From: JALYZC01 sp035997675 | GTDB lineage: Bacteria; Actinomycetota; Thermoleophilia; Solirubrobacterales; Solirubrobacteraceae | NCBI GenBank assembly: GCA_035997675.1 | Contig: DASYIJ010000048.1 | Coordinates: 1-13,632 of the forward strand | Reading direction: 5' to 3' | DNA: 13,632 nt | Shown: piece by piece, positions 5,155 to 12,658 of the stretch | Position numbering within the stretch: position 1 is the stretch's first letter | How the letters are laid out: each line of letters begins with the position of its first letter | Translations under genes and position numbers: made by a program | The notes under the pieces: model-generated | What the model saw: only the letters and a program-made list of their open reading frames with translations | What the model was told of the DNA's origin: nothing | Database searches by the model: none

Positions 5155-7725
5155 ATGGCTGCCCCGACGCGCGATCGAGATCAACTGCTGAGCGAGCTTC
5201 GCGCCCCCGCGCCGGTGGGGGCCGCGGCCGGGCTCAACCGCTACCTGTACGGCCTGTATCTGCACCGGCCCGATCTGCGAGAGGCCTTCCCCGACCTGGA
5301 GGGCCCGGACGCGCAACGACTGGCCGAATGGGCGCACGAGTACGGCCAGCACCAGGTGCCGATCCGTGCCGACCTCCTTCCGGAAGTCGGCGAGGACCTG
5401 CGGCGCACGCACGCCCGCGCCCGCACCAAGGCCCATGGTCCGCCGCCGCCCAAGGGCGCGCCGGACTGGTGGGGGGTCAACATGGTGGGGTACCTGCGCT
5501 CCGAGCTCGGGCTCGGCGAAGGAGCCCGGCAGATCATCGGGGCGCTCGACGCCGGCGGCGTCCCGCTCCTGCCGATCCAGGGCCGCGCGGAACCCGACTG
5601 CCGGCAGGATCACCCGTTCGCCACGCTCATGCCGAGCGCCGCCGCGTTCCCGGTGAACCTCCTCTACCTCAACCCGGACGGCCTCTGGGACCTGTATCGC
5701 GAGACGGGACCCTCGTTCTTTCAGGAGCACCACTCGATCGGCTTCTGGTGGTGGGAGGTCGAGGGCGCGGTGTCGCCGCAATGGCTCAACTTCCCCTCCG
5801 AGCTGCTCGACGAGGTCTGGGTGGGCACCCGCCACGTGGCGGCGTGCCTCGAGCCGTTCGTCGACGTGCCGATTCGGCAGGTGCGGATCCCCGTGTCGGT
5901 GCCCGAGGTCAGGCATCGCACACGCGGAGAGCTGGGACTGCCCGAGGGGTTCCTGTTCCTCTTCTCGTTCGACTACAACAGCGCCTTCGAGCGCAAGAAC
6001 CCGCTGGCCGTCATCGAGGCGTTCGGTGCGGCGTTCGCCCCGGGTGACGGCGCGAAGCTCGTGATCAAGTGCATCAACAGCGAGGTCGATCCCGTCAACC
6101 ACTCGCGCCTCCGATCGGCCGCGGAGCACCCCGACGTCCACCTCCTCGACGGCTACCTGTCCTCCCAGGACAAGAACGCGCTGCTGGCGTCCTGCGACTG
6201 CTACGTGTCGCTGCACCGCGCGGAGGGCCTCGGCCATCCCCTCGCCGAGGCGATGTACCTGGGCAAGCCGGTCATCGCGACCCGGTACTCGGGCAACCTC
6301 GACTTCATGTCCGCCCGCAACGGGTACCTCGTGGACCACGGGATGACCGCGGTCGGTCCCGGCGTCCACGTCTATCCCGCCGAGGCGCGGTGGGCGGAGC
6401 CCGACGTGGGGCATGCGTCCCGGCTGATGCGCCACGTCTTCGACGATCCGGCCGCCGCCGCGCAACGCGGGCGGATCGCCGCCTCCGACATCCGCACGAC
6501 CCACTCGCCGTCGGCGGCCGGCGCGACCCTGGAGCGCGCGCTCGCGCCGGTGCGCGAGAGGATCGCCGGGCGACGCGAGCAGGACGCGGTACTCGCGGGG
6601 CCCCGCGCGACGCTGGCGGAGGCGGCGGCCCTCGTCGAGGCCGGAGCGGACGAGTCGCCGCCCGGCCGGGTCCGGAGGCTGGCACGCGCCGTGGCCCTGC
6701 GCGCCATGCGCCCGCACATCGTCCACCAGCGGCGGGTCGACACGGCTCTCCACGATGCGCTCGCCGAGTCCGTGAGTGCGGTCGACGAGCTCTCCCGGCG
6801 GGCGACTGCGACCGAGACGGCCGGCGCGCGGGCGCAGGCCGACGTTCTCGCCGCGCTGCGGGCGAACGCTGGGGGCTCGCCCCCCACGCCGTGGCGCACG
6901 GCCGACCTCCGCGGCGCGGTGACGCTCGGCCCGCGTCCCGCCCCCGCCTCCGCACCGGTGGGTCCCGCCGCCGCGGGCGCGAACGGCGCATCGCGAAACG
7001 GCCGGCCGGACGAGCTGCGACAAGCGGTCGACGAGGTGCCCTACTGGCGGCACTCGATCGACCTCGGCCACGGCGTCGTCACCCCCGGCGAGAAGGGCGG
7101 TGACGCCAGCTTCATGGCGCACGAGCTCCGGGCGCTGCGACTCCCGGAGGACCTGGAGGGCCGGACCGTGCTGGATATCGGCGCCTGGGACGGCTTCTAC
7201 TCCTTCGAGGCCGAGCGAAGAGGCGCCGCCCGCGTGGTCGCCCTCGACCACTACGCGTGGGAGATCGATCGGCAGGACGGTGATGCCCGGCACCCGGCGA
7301 CGCTCCCCGGCAAGGCGGGCTTCGACCTGGCGCACCGCGCGCTTCACAGCCGCGTGGAGCCGCTGGTCGCCGACTTCATGGAGGTCGACGTCGAGAGCCT
7401 CGGCAGGTTCGACCTCGTGCTGTTCCTGGGCGTGATCTACCACGTCGAGGACCCCGTGGGAGCGATGCGCCGAGTCGCGGCGCTGACCGGCGATCTCGCG
7501 GTCATCGAGACCGCCGCGATCGTGCTCGAGGCCGAGGAGGACCGTCCGGTGTGGCAGTTCTGTCGCGCCGACGAGTTCGACGGCGACCCGACCACGTGGT
7601 GGGTGCCGAATCTCCGCGCCGTCCACGACCTCTGCCAGGCCGCCGGGTTCAGCCGGACCGAGACGGTGGCCGGGCCGCCGCCCGGACCCGGCCCCTACCG
7701 AGCGATCGTGCACGCATGGGCGTGA
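5155..7725 (+). CDS. GT4 glycosyltransferase fused to a SAM-dependent methyltransferase
   Basis: 856 residues from the ATG at 5155, the only sensible start after the divergent gap. Residues 1-100 are a helical N-terminal region with LNRYLYGLYLHRPDLREAFP. Residues about 104-465 form a GT-B (GT4) glycosyltransferase: GVNMVGYLRSELGLGEGAR in the N-lobe, FSFDYNSAFERKNP in the C-lobe near 267-280, and the E-x7-E donor-binding motif EGLGHPLAE with Glu357 and Glu365. A helical linker (about 466-620) contains one long low-complexity Ala/Gly/Pro part. Residues about 621-856 are a class I methyltransferase similar to the CmoB/DUF1698 group: VLDIGAWDGFYSFEAE (SAM motif I from 672), VVALDHY, and FDLVLFLGVIYHVEDP. 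The enzyme probably adds a sugar and methylates the product. A tRNA role for the CmoB-like part is unlikely given the fusion and the neighbours. It is coupled to the acyltransferase downstream. Confidence 0.88.
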   Translation: MAAPTRDRDQLLSELRAPAPVGAAAGLNRYLYGLYLHRPDLREAFPDLEGPDAQRLAEWAHEYGQHQVPIRADLLPEVGEDLRRTHARARTKAHGPPPPKGAPDWWGVNMVGYLRSELGLGEGARQIIGALDAGGVPLLPIQGRAEPDCRQDHPFATLMPSAAAFPVNLLYLNPDGLWDLYRETGPSFFQEHHSIGFWWWEVEGAVSPQWLNFPSELLDEVWVGTRHVAACLEPFVDVPIRQVRIPVSVPEVRHRTRGELGLPEGFLFLFSFDYNSAFERKNPLAVIEAFGAAFAPGDGAKLVIKCINSEVDPVNHSRLRSAAEHPDVHLLDGYLSSQDKNALLASCDCYVSLHRAEGLGHPLAEAMYLGKPVIATRYSGNLDFMSARNGYLVDHGMTAVGPGVHVYPAEARWAEPDVGHASRLMRHVFDDPAAAAQRGRIAASDIRTTHSPSAAGATLERALAPVRERIAGRREQDAVLAGPRATLAEAAALVEAGADESPPGRVRRLARAVALRAMRPHIVHQRRVDTALHDALAESVSAVDELSRRATATETAGARAQADVLAALRANAGGSPPTPWRTADLRGAVTLGPRPAPASAPVGPAAAGANGASRNGRPDELRQAVDEVPYWRHSIDLGHGVVTPGEKGGDASFMAHELRALRLPEDLEGRTVLDIGAWDGFYSFEAERRGAARVVALDHYAWEIDRQDGDARHPATLPGKAGFDLAHRALHSRVEPLVADFMEVDVESLGRFDLVLFLGVIYHVEDPVGAMRRVAALTGDLAVIETAAIVLEAEEDRPVWQFCRADEFDGDPTTWWVPNLRAVHDLCQAAGFSRTETVAGPPPGPGPYRAIVHAWA

Positions 7726-8978
7726 GCAGCGGGGCGACCGCGGGCACCCGATCCGGCGAGCCGCGGTTGGGCGTGAAGACCCTGTGGGTCCCGACGTTCG
7801 ACGGCATCCGCGGTGGGGTGAGCCTCTCCATCGCGCTGACGCACATCTCGCTGGCGACCGGCTGGGTTCCCGACCACGAGCCGTTCCGCGCCCTTCGGTC
7901 CTCGATGTTCTTCTCGATCGAGTTCCTCTTCCTCGTCGGCGGCTTCGTCGCCTTCCTGCCCGCGGTCGTGCACGGCACATTCATCGGCGGCCGCGCCTAC
8001 GGGCTGCGCCGCCTCGGCCGCATCCTCCCGGTCTACTGGCTCACCCTCGTGCTCGCGATCGCGCTCGGGCCGCTGCTGCGCCCCGTCTCCGGCGCCAACT
8101 TCCCCCATGACCCGTTCGCCGTGCTGGGTCATGTGGCCTTCCTCCAGCAGGAGCTGTTTCCGTTCCGCGCCGGGTTCGGAGTGCAGGGCATCGTGTGGAC
8201 GATGTCGATCGCCTGCATCTTCTACGTGCTCTATCCCCTGGTCGTGAAGCCGTACTTCCGCCGGCCCTTCATCGGCCTGGCGTTGGCGATCGGCATCGCC
8301 GTGCTGTGGCGGACGAGCACCCGGAGCAACCCGCAGCTGTTCCTCCAGTTCCCGCTCTTCTGCGCCGACTTCGCGATTGGCATGACCGGGGCGTACATCT
8401 ACGTGTGGCTCCGCCGCCGGGACACACCGCGCCTGCGGACCTGGCTCGCGCTCGCCTGTCCCGCGGCCCTTGGTGTGTTGCTGTACCTCCTGTACCTAGC
8501 CGGGGTCCCGGTCGCGACGAAGCACGGCTTCCTGTGGGGAGAGAGCGTGCCGCTGAGCATCGCGGTCCCCCTCGCCTTCCTGGCGTTCCTCGTGACCGCC
8601 GCCTACCTGCCCGCGTGGGCCCGCTGGGTGTTCGCCAACCGCGTCGCGCGCTGGATCGGGAGCATCAGCTACGCCCTCTTCCTCTTCCACTTCCTGGTCA
8701 TCTGGCTCGTGCTGCTGGTCATCCCGATCCCGCGGAACGGCAGCCCCCAGTCGATGCTCGAGCTCACCGCGATCGTGCTGCCGATCACGCTGACGCTCGC
8801 ATGGCTGGCGACCCGATTCATCGAGTCGCCCGTGCGGCGGCGGGCCCAGGCGCTCGGGGCGCGCGTGCAGCGTCCGGTCGTGCTCGAGCGTGAGACGGAG
8901 GCTGCGGCCGCGAGCCCCGAGGCGCGACCCGCGAGCCCGGAGCCGGCGCTCGCGACCTCGCCGTCGACCGCGCGCTGA
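7716..8978 (+). CDS. membrane acyltransferase 3 family protein (OafA/YrhL-like)
   Basis: 420 residues from ATG 7716, which overlaps the end of the previous gene by 10 bases. A GTG two codons later (7722) would make a GTGA overlap like those in the leftward arm and is equally possible. The acyltransferase-3 signature is near the N-terminus: FDGIRGGVSLSIALTHISL, with Arg32 and His43 in the R-x10-H arrangement needed for catalysis in OafA-type enzymes. About ten hydrophobic segments follow, with RRLGRILPVYW after the second, and the family's closing motif FIESPVRRR. The last roughly 50 residues are Ala/Pro/Glu-rich and probably cytoplasmic. These inner-membrane proteins transfer acetyl or other acyl groups onto sugars of surface glycans. 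Here the acceptor is probably the glycan made by the neighbouring glycosyltransferases. Confidence 0.9.
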   Translation: MGVSSGATAGTRSGEPRLGVKTLWVPTFDGIRGGVSLSIALTHISLATGWVPDHEPFRALRSSMFFSIEFLFLVGGFVAFLPAVVHGTFIGGRAYGLRRLGRILPVYWLTLVLAIALGPLLRPVSGANFPHDPFAVLGHVAFLQQELFPFRAGFGVQGIVWTMSIACIFYVLYPLVVKPYFRRPFIGLALAIGIAVLWRTSTRSNPQLFLQFPLFCADFAIGMTGAYIYVWLRRRDTPRLRTWLALACPAALGVLLYLLYLAGVPVATKHGFLWGESVPLSIAVPLAFLAFLVTAAYLPAWARWVFANRVARWIGSISYALFLFHFLVIWLVLLVIPIPRNGSPQSMLELTAIVLPITLTLAWLATRFIESPVRRRAQALGARVQRPVVLERETEAAAASPEARPASPEPALATSPSTAR

Positions 8979-8982
8979 GCGT

Positions 8983-8999
8983 CGAGCGCCGGGCGCTCG
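8983..8999 (+). terminator. hairpin just after the acyltransferase stop
   Basis: CGAGCGC, a CGG loop, then GCGCTCG: a perfect 7-bp stem, extendable by a G-U and a G-C pair, beginning 4 nt after the stop codon. There is no T-tract, so it would be a hairpin-only terminator or an mRNA end-protecting stem. Its position is its best support. Confidence 0.4.
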
Positions 9000-9037
9000 G
9001 CCACCTCCCCGCGGTTGCCGGCCGTGGCGTCCGGGTA

Positions 9038-9205
9038 ATGCCGAGTGGAGCGCAAGAGGCGCTGGGGCCAGAGTCGATGACCGAGCGCTGGTACTCAGCC
9101 GGTGCGGTCCAGGGCTTCGAGTATTTGACGATCCGGAACTCTGCGCTCGCAGACGCCCTGGGGCGGCCGTTCGCCGTCGGACCGCGAGCAGCCTGCAGCT
9201 GGTGA
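9038..9205 (+). CDS. doubtful small open reading frame, 55 residues
   Basis: An ATG frame with an alternative ATG at 9077. The second half reads rather protein-like (RWYSAGAVQGFEYLTIRNSA), but about 22% of codons end in A or T and no Shine-Dalgarno precedes either start. I recognise no family. It could be a small gene, the remnant of a longer one, or chance. Confidence 0.15.
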   Translation: MPSGAQEALGPESMTERWYSAGAVQGFEYLTIRNSALADALGRPFAVGPRAACSW

Positions 9206-9281
9206 ACACCCGACGCGATTGGGCCCACATTGGGGCATACGGGCGCGAAGCGTGGCGCGGTAGGGTGCCGGATCGGGCCCT

Positions 9282-9764
9282 ATGGGACTCCTCGGGCGCA
9301 TCACGGTCTCAAGCTCGCTGTTCGCCAACAAGCGCGGCGTCTATGCCGGCCGGCGCTCGACGAGGATCCACGTCGCGCTGTACCGGCGGTCGCGCGGCAG
9401 GCTCGGCGGCCACCTACCCGGCCTTCCTGGCGCCCGCGTGCTTCTCCTCGACCACACCGGGGCCAAGAGCGGGATCAGGCGAACATCGCCGGTCATGTAC
9501 CACCGCGACGGCGAAGTGTTCGTGGTGGTGGCCTCGAAGGCAGGTCAGCCGACGAACCCGGCCTGGTTTCACAATGTGATGGCCAATCCGGATACGACGA
9601 TTCAGGCCGGAAGCGAGTTTCACAGCGTTCGCGCCCGCGTCGCAAGCGACGAGGAGCGCGCTCGATTGTGGCCCGAGTTCGTGTCGTTCTTCCCCGGATA
9701 CGAGTTCTACGCGCGCAACGCAAAGAGTCGCACGATTCCGATCGTGATCCTCGAGCCTCCATAG
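9282..9764 (+). CDS. nitroreductase/deazaflavin (F420)-dependent oxidoreductase family protein, Ddn-like
   Basis: 160 residues, the usual length for the family. The split beta-barrel signatures are in order: LLLDHTGAKSGIRRTSPVMY (54-73), VVVASKAGQPTNPAWFHNV (81-99) followed by ANP, SDEERARLWPEF (122-133), FPGYEFY (137-143) and the closing RTIPIVILEP (150-159). The layout matches mycobacterial Ddn and its relatives, which use reduced F420 to reduce quinones or other electrophiles; many paralogues have no known substrate. It stands alone: 303 bp from the acyltransferase and 151 bp from the exported-hydrolase operon. About 82% of its codons end in G or C and its stop is TAG, somewhat unlike its neighbours, so it may have a separate history. 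The start has no clear Shine-Dalgarno; a possible -10 (TAGGGT) lies 15 nt upstream. Confidence 0.88.
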   Translation: MGLLGRITVSSSLFANKRGVYAGRRSTRIHVALYRRSRGRLGGHLPGLPGARVLLLDHTGAKSGIRRTSPVMYHRDGEVFVVVASKAGQPTNPAWFHNVMANPDTTIQAGSEFHSVRARVASDEERARLWPEFVSFFPGYEFYARNAKSRTIPIVILEPP

Positions 9765-9903
9765 CCGCCCTGGGCTGAGTGGATCAGGGTCTCTGCGGAC
9801 GCGCACGCGCCCGGACCCATGGCCGAGGGCGCGCGCAGCGCTGCTGGAAGGGCTCGGCGGCAAACCGGCGCGCCGAAGGACCTGAGCCATCACACTGAAG
9901 TCC

Positions 9904-9910
9904 GGAGGGG
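9904..9910 (+). promoter_or_regulatory. strong ribosome binding site of the propeller gene
   Basis: GGAGGGG ends 5 nt before the ATG at 9916, the clearest Shine-Dalgarno on the plus strand here. It marks the first gene of the exported-hydrolase operon. The second ATG two codons later (9922) is a less well spaced alternative. The rest of the 151-bp gap upstream shows only a 10-bp palindrome at 9866-9875. Confidence 0.75.
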
Positions 9911-9915
9911 TACGG

Positions 9916-11277
9916 ATGGCAATGGGAAAGGTCTGCGTCGCAACGCTGGTCGCAATGGGCTGCGCGGGTAGCGCGCACGCACAGGCACCGGGCGACGGCT
10001 TCACGGGCTGGGAGAAAAAGGTCACGAGCGTCACCGGCCAGGGCGAGCCGGAGATCTCGATCGGGCCACACGGCCGGCCGCTCGTAATCGCGATGAGCGG
10101 CTGCGGGGCGGCGGTGTCCCGCGACCGCGGCAGGACCTTCGAGATCCGGCCCAAGCATCCGGCCGACCCCGGCCCGACCCCCGGGGTGCCCGACCACCAC
10201 TGCTCGGACGCCGCCACCGCAGCGGGGCCCGGCGGCGTCCTCTACACGGGGGCCGGCTGGTGGGACACACCCGCCGGGGCCGTCGACTACTACAACATGT
10301 TCGTCTCGCGGTCCGACGACGGCGGGGACACATGGCGCGGGCCAGCGTTCGCGACGGGCGACCAGCAGATGCCGCAGGCGCTGCTGCTCGGCCGCAACAC
10401 CGGCCACAGCGACCGGCTCTTCCTCGCCGCCGACAACACCACGGGCACGCTCTACGCGAGCGCCACCGACTTCCCGCGCTTCGTCCGCTGGGTCGTCGCC
10501 TCCCACAACGGCGGCCGGTCGTTCGGCCCGCCGCACGCGATCGACTCGAACCTCTACCCCCAGGTGCAGGGCGAGCAGGGCGGCGACTACGTCCCCGCCG
10601 CGGCGAACGGCGTCCTGGCCGTCACCTACGTCGCCTCGGTCGCCCCCGGCCGGCAGTGCCCGTGCGGGATCTTCGAGACGAGCACCGACGATGGCCGGAC
10701 CTGGACGCGTCACCCGGCGCCGTTTCCGGCGAACTGGACCGCCGCCGACCCGAGCCACCCGGGGCGGTTCGCGATCATGAGCGGCCAGGGCGTCACCGCC
10801 ACGCCCGCGACACCCGGCGAGATCGCCGTTAGCACCACCGAGAACAGCGGCAAGACGTGGACCGAACCGGTGCTCATCGGCGGTCAACCACCCGCCCACC
10901 CCGAGATCCAGCCGTGGATCGCCTACTCGCCCACCGGAGTCCTCGGCGTCGTCTACAAGGTCCTCGCCACCGGCCTGATCTCCCAGCCCGAGTTCTTCCT
11001 CGACGTCGTGTCCGGCACACTCTCGGCGCGGTACGACGCGTGGAGCGCGGTCTCGTTCGACCACGGCCGCCACTTCAGCAAGCCGCTGCGGATCAGCAAC
11101 GCCACCTCGCCCGCGGGCAACCGCACCGGCGACGACTTCTCCTCGGTCGCCCTCGACGACCACGACCTCTACGCGACCTGGGGCGACCTGCGCAACGGCC
11201 CGACCGACCCATCGCCCGGGCCTGTCTCCGTCTACCTCGGCCGTGTTCCGCTGACCGCCTACTCCACGCATCCATGA
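9916..11277 (+). CDS. secreted sialidase-like six-bladed beta-propeller (BNR/Asp-box protein)
   Basis: 453 residues. Residues 1-22 are a signal peptide ending GSAHA. Six Asp-box motifs (S/T-x-D/N-x-G-x-T/S-W/F) recur about every 50-70 residues: SRDRGRTF (68), SDDGGDTW (133), SHNGGRSF (196), STDDGRTW (256), TENSGKTW (308) and SFDHGRHF (380). This count and spacing fit a complete six-bladed sialidase-fold propeller. Near the C-terminus is ATWGDLRNG (420-428), a pattern common in bacterial secreted Asp-box proteins. I see no RIP motif and cannot assign the arginine triad of true sialidases, so the fold is clear but the activity is not. It may hydrolyse or simply bind an extracellular glycan. It is first in an operon and its stop overlaps the next start (ATGA), so it is translationally coupled to the esterase. 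Confidence 0.83.
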   Translation: MAMGKVCVATLVAMGCAGSAHAQAPGDGFTGWEKKVTSVTGQGEPEISIGPHGRPLVIAMSGCGAAVSRDRGRTFEIRPKHPADPGPTPGVPDHHCSDAATAAGPGGVLYTGAGWWDTPAGAVDYYNMFVSRSDDGGDTWRGPAFATGDQQMPQALLLGRNTGHSDRLFLAADNTTGTLYASATDFPRFVRWVVASHNGGRSFGPPHAIDSNLYPQVQGEQGGDYVPAAANGVLAVTYVASVAPGRQCPCGIFETSTDDGRTWTRHPAPFPANWTAADPSHPGRFAIMSGQGVTATPATPGEIAVSTTENSGKTWTEPVLIGGQPPAHPEIQPWIAYSPTGVLGVVYKVLATGLISQPEFFLDVVSGTLSARYDAWSAVSFDHGRHFSKPLRISNATSPAGNRTGDDFSSVALDDHDLYATWGDLRNGPTDPSPGPVSVYLGRVPLTAYSTHP

Positions 11278-12623
11278 GAAGGGCAGTCCTTCTCGCGATG
11301 CTGGTCCTCGCCGCGCCGAGCGCTGCCGCGGCCGACCCGGCCCGGATCGTGTCGGAACGCCCCGTCGACGGCAACGGCGTCGAGTTGACGATCGCGACGT
11401 CCGCCTTCGGCAGCGGACAGGCGAAGGTGCAGGTCTTCCTCCCCGCGGGCTACGACGCGAACGCAGACCGGCGCTGGCCCGTGACGTACTACCTCCACGG
11501 GGCCCAGGGTGACCAGGCGCGTTTCTGGCCCTGGTACGGCGACGAGATCAAGGACTTCCCGTCGATCGTGGTCGCCCCCGACGGCGGCTGGCTCGGTTGG
11601 TACAGCGACTGGTACAACGGCGGCGCCGGCGGCCCGCCGATGTACGAGACCTTCGACATCGGTCAGCTGATCCCGCTGATCGACAAGCGGTTCCACACCT
11701 ACGGCACGCGCGCCGAGCGCGCGGTCATCGGCGAGTCAATGGGCGGCTACGGCGTGATGACGCTCACCACCCGTCATCCCGACCTCTTCGCCACCGCGGT
11801 CAGCATGTCGGGCGCCCTCGACAGCAACTCCCTGCCGCTGATGAGCCTCATCAGCGCGAGCTCGACGGCGCAGGAGGCGGGCCAGGCGCAGCAGGTCGCC
11901 GCGCCGGACGGGGTCTACGGGCCGCGCGCCACCCAGGAGGTCCGTTGGCACGGGCACAACCCCACCGACCTGGCGGACAACCTGCACGACGTCGTCCTGC
12001 AGGTCCGAACGTTCGACGGCGCGCCGAACCCGCTGCTCGAGAACAACGACCCCACGAGCATCGTCGGCTGCTCGGAGGAGAACGAGATCCATCGCGACAG
12101 CGTCAGCTTCCACGACCGGCTGGTCGCCGACGACATCCCGCACCTGTGGAAGGACTACGGCCCCGGCTGTCACGGGATCCCGGAGTTCCGGCGCGAGTTC
12201 GCCGACTCGCTGCCCGGCATCGAGAGCGTCTTCGAGCACCCGCAGCCCGCGCCGAAGACGATCAGCTACGAGTCGATCGAGCCGCAGTTCTCGGTCTGGG
12301 GGTGGCACGTCGCCGCCGATCCGGCCCGGGCGCTCGAGTTCCTGCACCTGGACCACGCCGGGCGCCACGGCCTGACGCTCGTCGGCTCGGGCACGACCAC
12401 CGTGACGACGCCGCCGTTCTTCCGGCACGACGACGCGGTCGACGTGGTCACCTCCGACGGGAACCAGGTCGTCTCGCCGGACGGCGACGGGCGACTGACC
12501 TTCCGCGTCAACCTCGGCGCGCCACACCGCGACCAGCAGGACACGGCGGCCTCGCGTGCCGCAGGCGACGGCACGCCTGGGTACTTCAGCAAGCGCACCG
12601 TGAAGCTGGTGCCGCGTCCGTGA
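11274..12623 (+). CDS. secreted alpha/beta-hydrolase esterase (Esterase D/antigen 85-like)
   Basis: 449 residues from the ATG that overlaps the propeller stop (ATGA). Residues 1-20 are a signal peptide ending SAAAA. Residues about 25-320 are an Esterase_D-type alpha/beta hydrolase: KVQVFLPAGYD, the oxyanion strand PVTYYLHGAQGD, the nucleophile elbow GESMGGYG with Ser155, and the probable catalytic His300 in GCHGIPEF. The acidic member is not certain. Family members cleave carboxyl esters (feruloyl and acetyl esters, S-formylglutathione) or transfer acyl groups (antigen 85). After about 330 comes a beta-rich C-terminal domain of about 115 residues that ordinary members lack, which may bind substrate. 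With the neighbouring propeller and tannase-like protein it suggests stepwise breakdown of an esterified extracellular polymer. Confidence 0.85.
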   Translation: MRRAVLLAMLVLAAPSAAAADPARIVSERPVDGNGVELTIATSAFGSGQAKVQVFLPAGYDANADRRWPVTYYLHGAQGDQARFWPWYGDEIKDFPSIVVAPDGGWLGWYSDWYNGGAGGPPMYETFDIGQLIPLIDKRFHTYGTRAERAVIGESMGGYGVMTLTTRHPDLFATAVSMSGALDSNSLPLMSLISASSTAQEAGQAQQVAAPDGVYGPRATQEVRWHGHNPTDLADNLHDVVLQVRTFDGAPNPLLENNDPTSIVGCSEENEIHRDSVSFHDRLVADDIPHLWKDYGPGCHGIPEFRREFADSLPGIESVFEHPQPAPKTISYESIEPQFSVWGWHVAADPARALEFLHLDHAGRHGLTLVGSGTTTVTTPPFFRHDDAVDVVTSDGNQVVSPDGDGRLTFRVNLGAPHRDQQDTAASRAAGDGTPGYFSKRTVKLVPRP

Positions 12624-12658
12624 CGACAGGTTCTCGGCAGTCCGGTCGTTTCGGGGCC

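Larger units (their letters stand above)
8979..9281. other. 303-bp region without a convincing gene
   Basis: After the hairpin at 8983-8999 this gap holds one doubtful 55-codon frame (9038-9205) and little else recognisable. The 10-mers GATTGGGCCC (9217-9226) and GATCGGGCCC (9271-9280) differ at one base and end directly before the nitroreductase-like gene. TAGGGT (9261-9266) could be its -10 element, but no matching -35 is visible. Confidence 0.5.

Noticed and set aside
6880..6990. Pro/Ala/Gly-rich stretch in the GT4-methyltransferase gene as a frameshift joining two genes
   Set aside because: The frame stays open with normal codon bias on both sides, and no start codon with a ribosome binding site precedes the methyltransferase half; it reads as an interdomain linker.
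4708..7980. Very long minus-strand frame (about 1090 codons) opposite the GT4-methyltransferase gene
   Set aside because: It is an antisense artefact of high-GC codon bias. Only its last 120 codons (5067-4708) form a believable protein; the rest is Arg/Gly-rich and opposes a gene with strong family motifs.
9866..9875. Palindrome CGGCGCGCCG upstream of the propeller gene as an operator
   Set aside because: A self-complementary GC-only 10-mer is expected now and then in DNA of this composition, and it has no partner site or clear promoter beside it.
9784..11271. Long minus-strand frame opposite the Asp-box propeller gene
   Set aside because: The plus strand has a signal peptide, six regular Asp boxes and a strong ribosome binding site; the minus-strand product is Arg/Gly/Val-rich without motifs.
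9916..11277. Calling the propeller a true exo-alpha-sialidase
   Set aside because: The Asp boxes support the fold, but the RIP motif is absent and the arginine triad cannot be assigned, so activity is left open.
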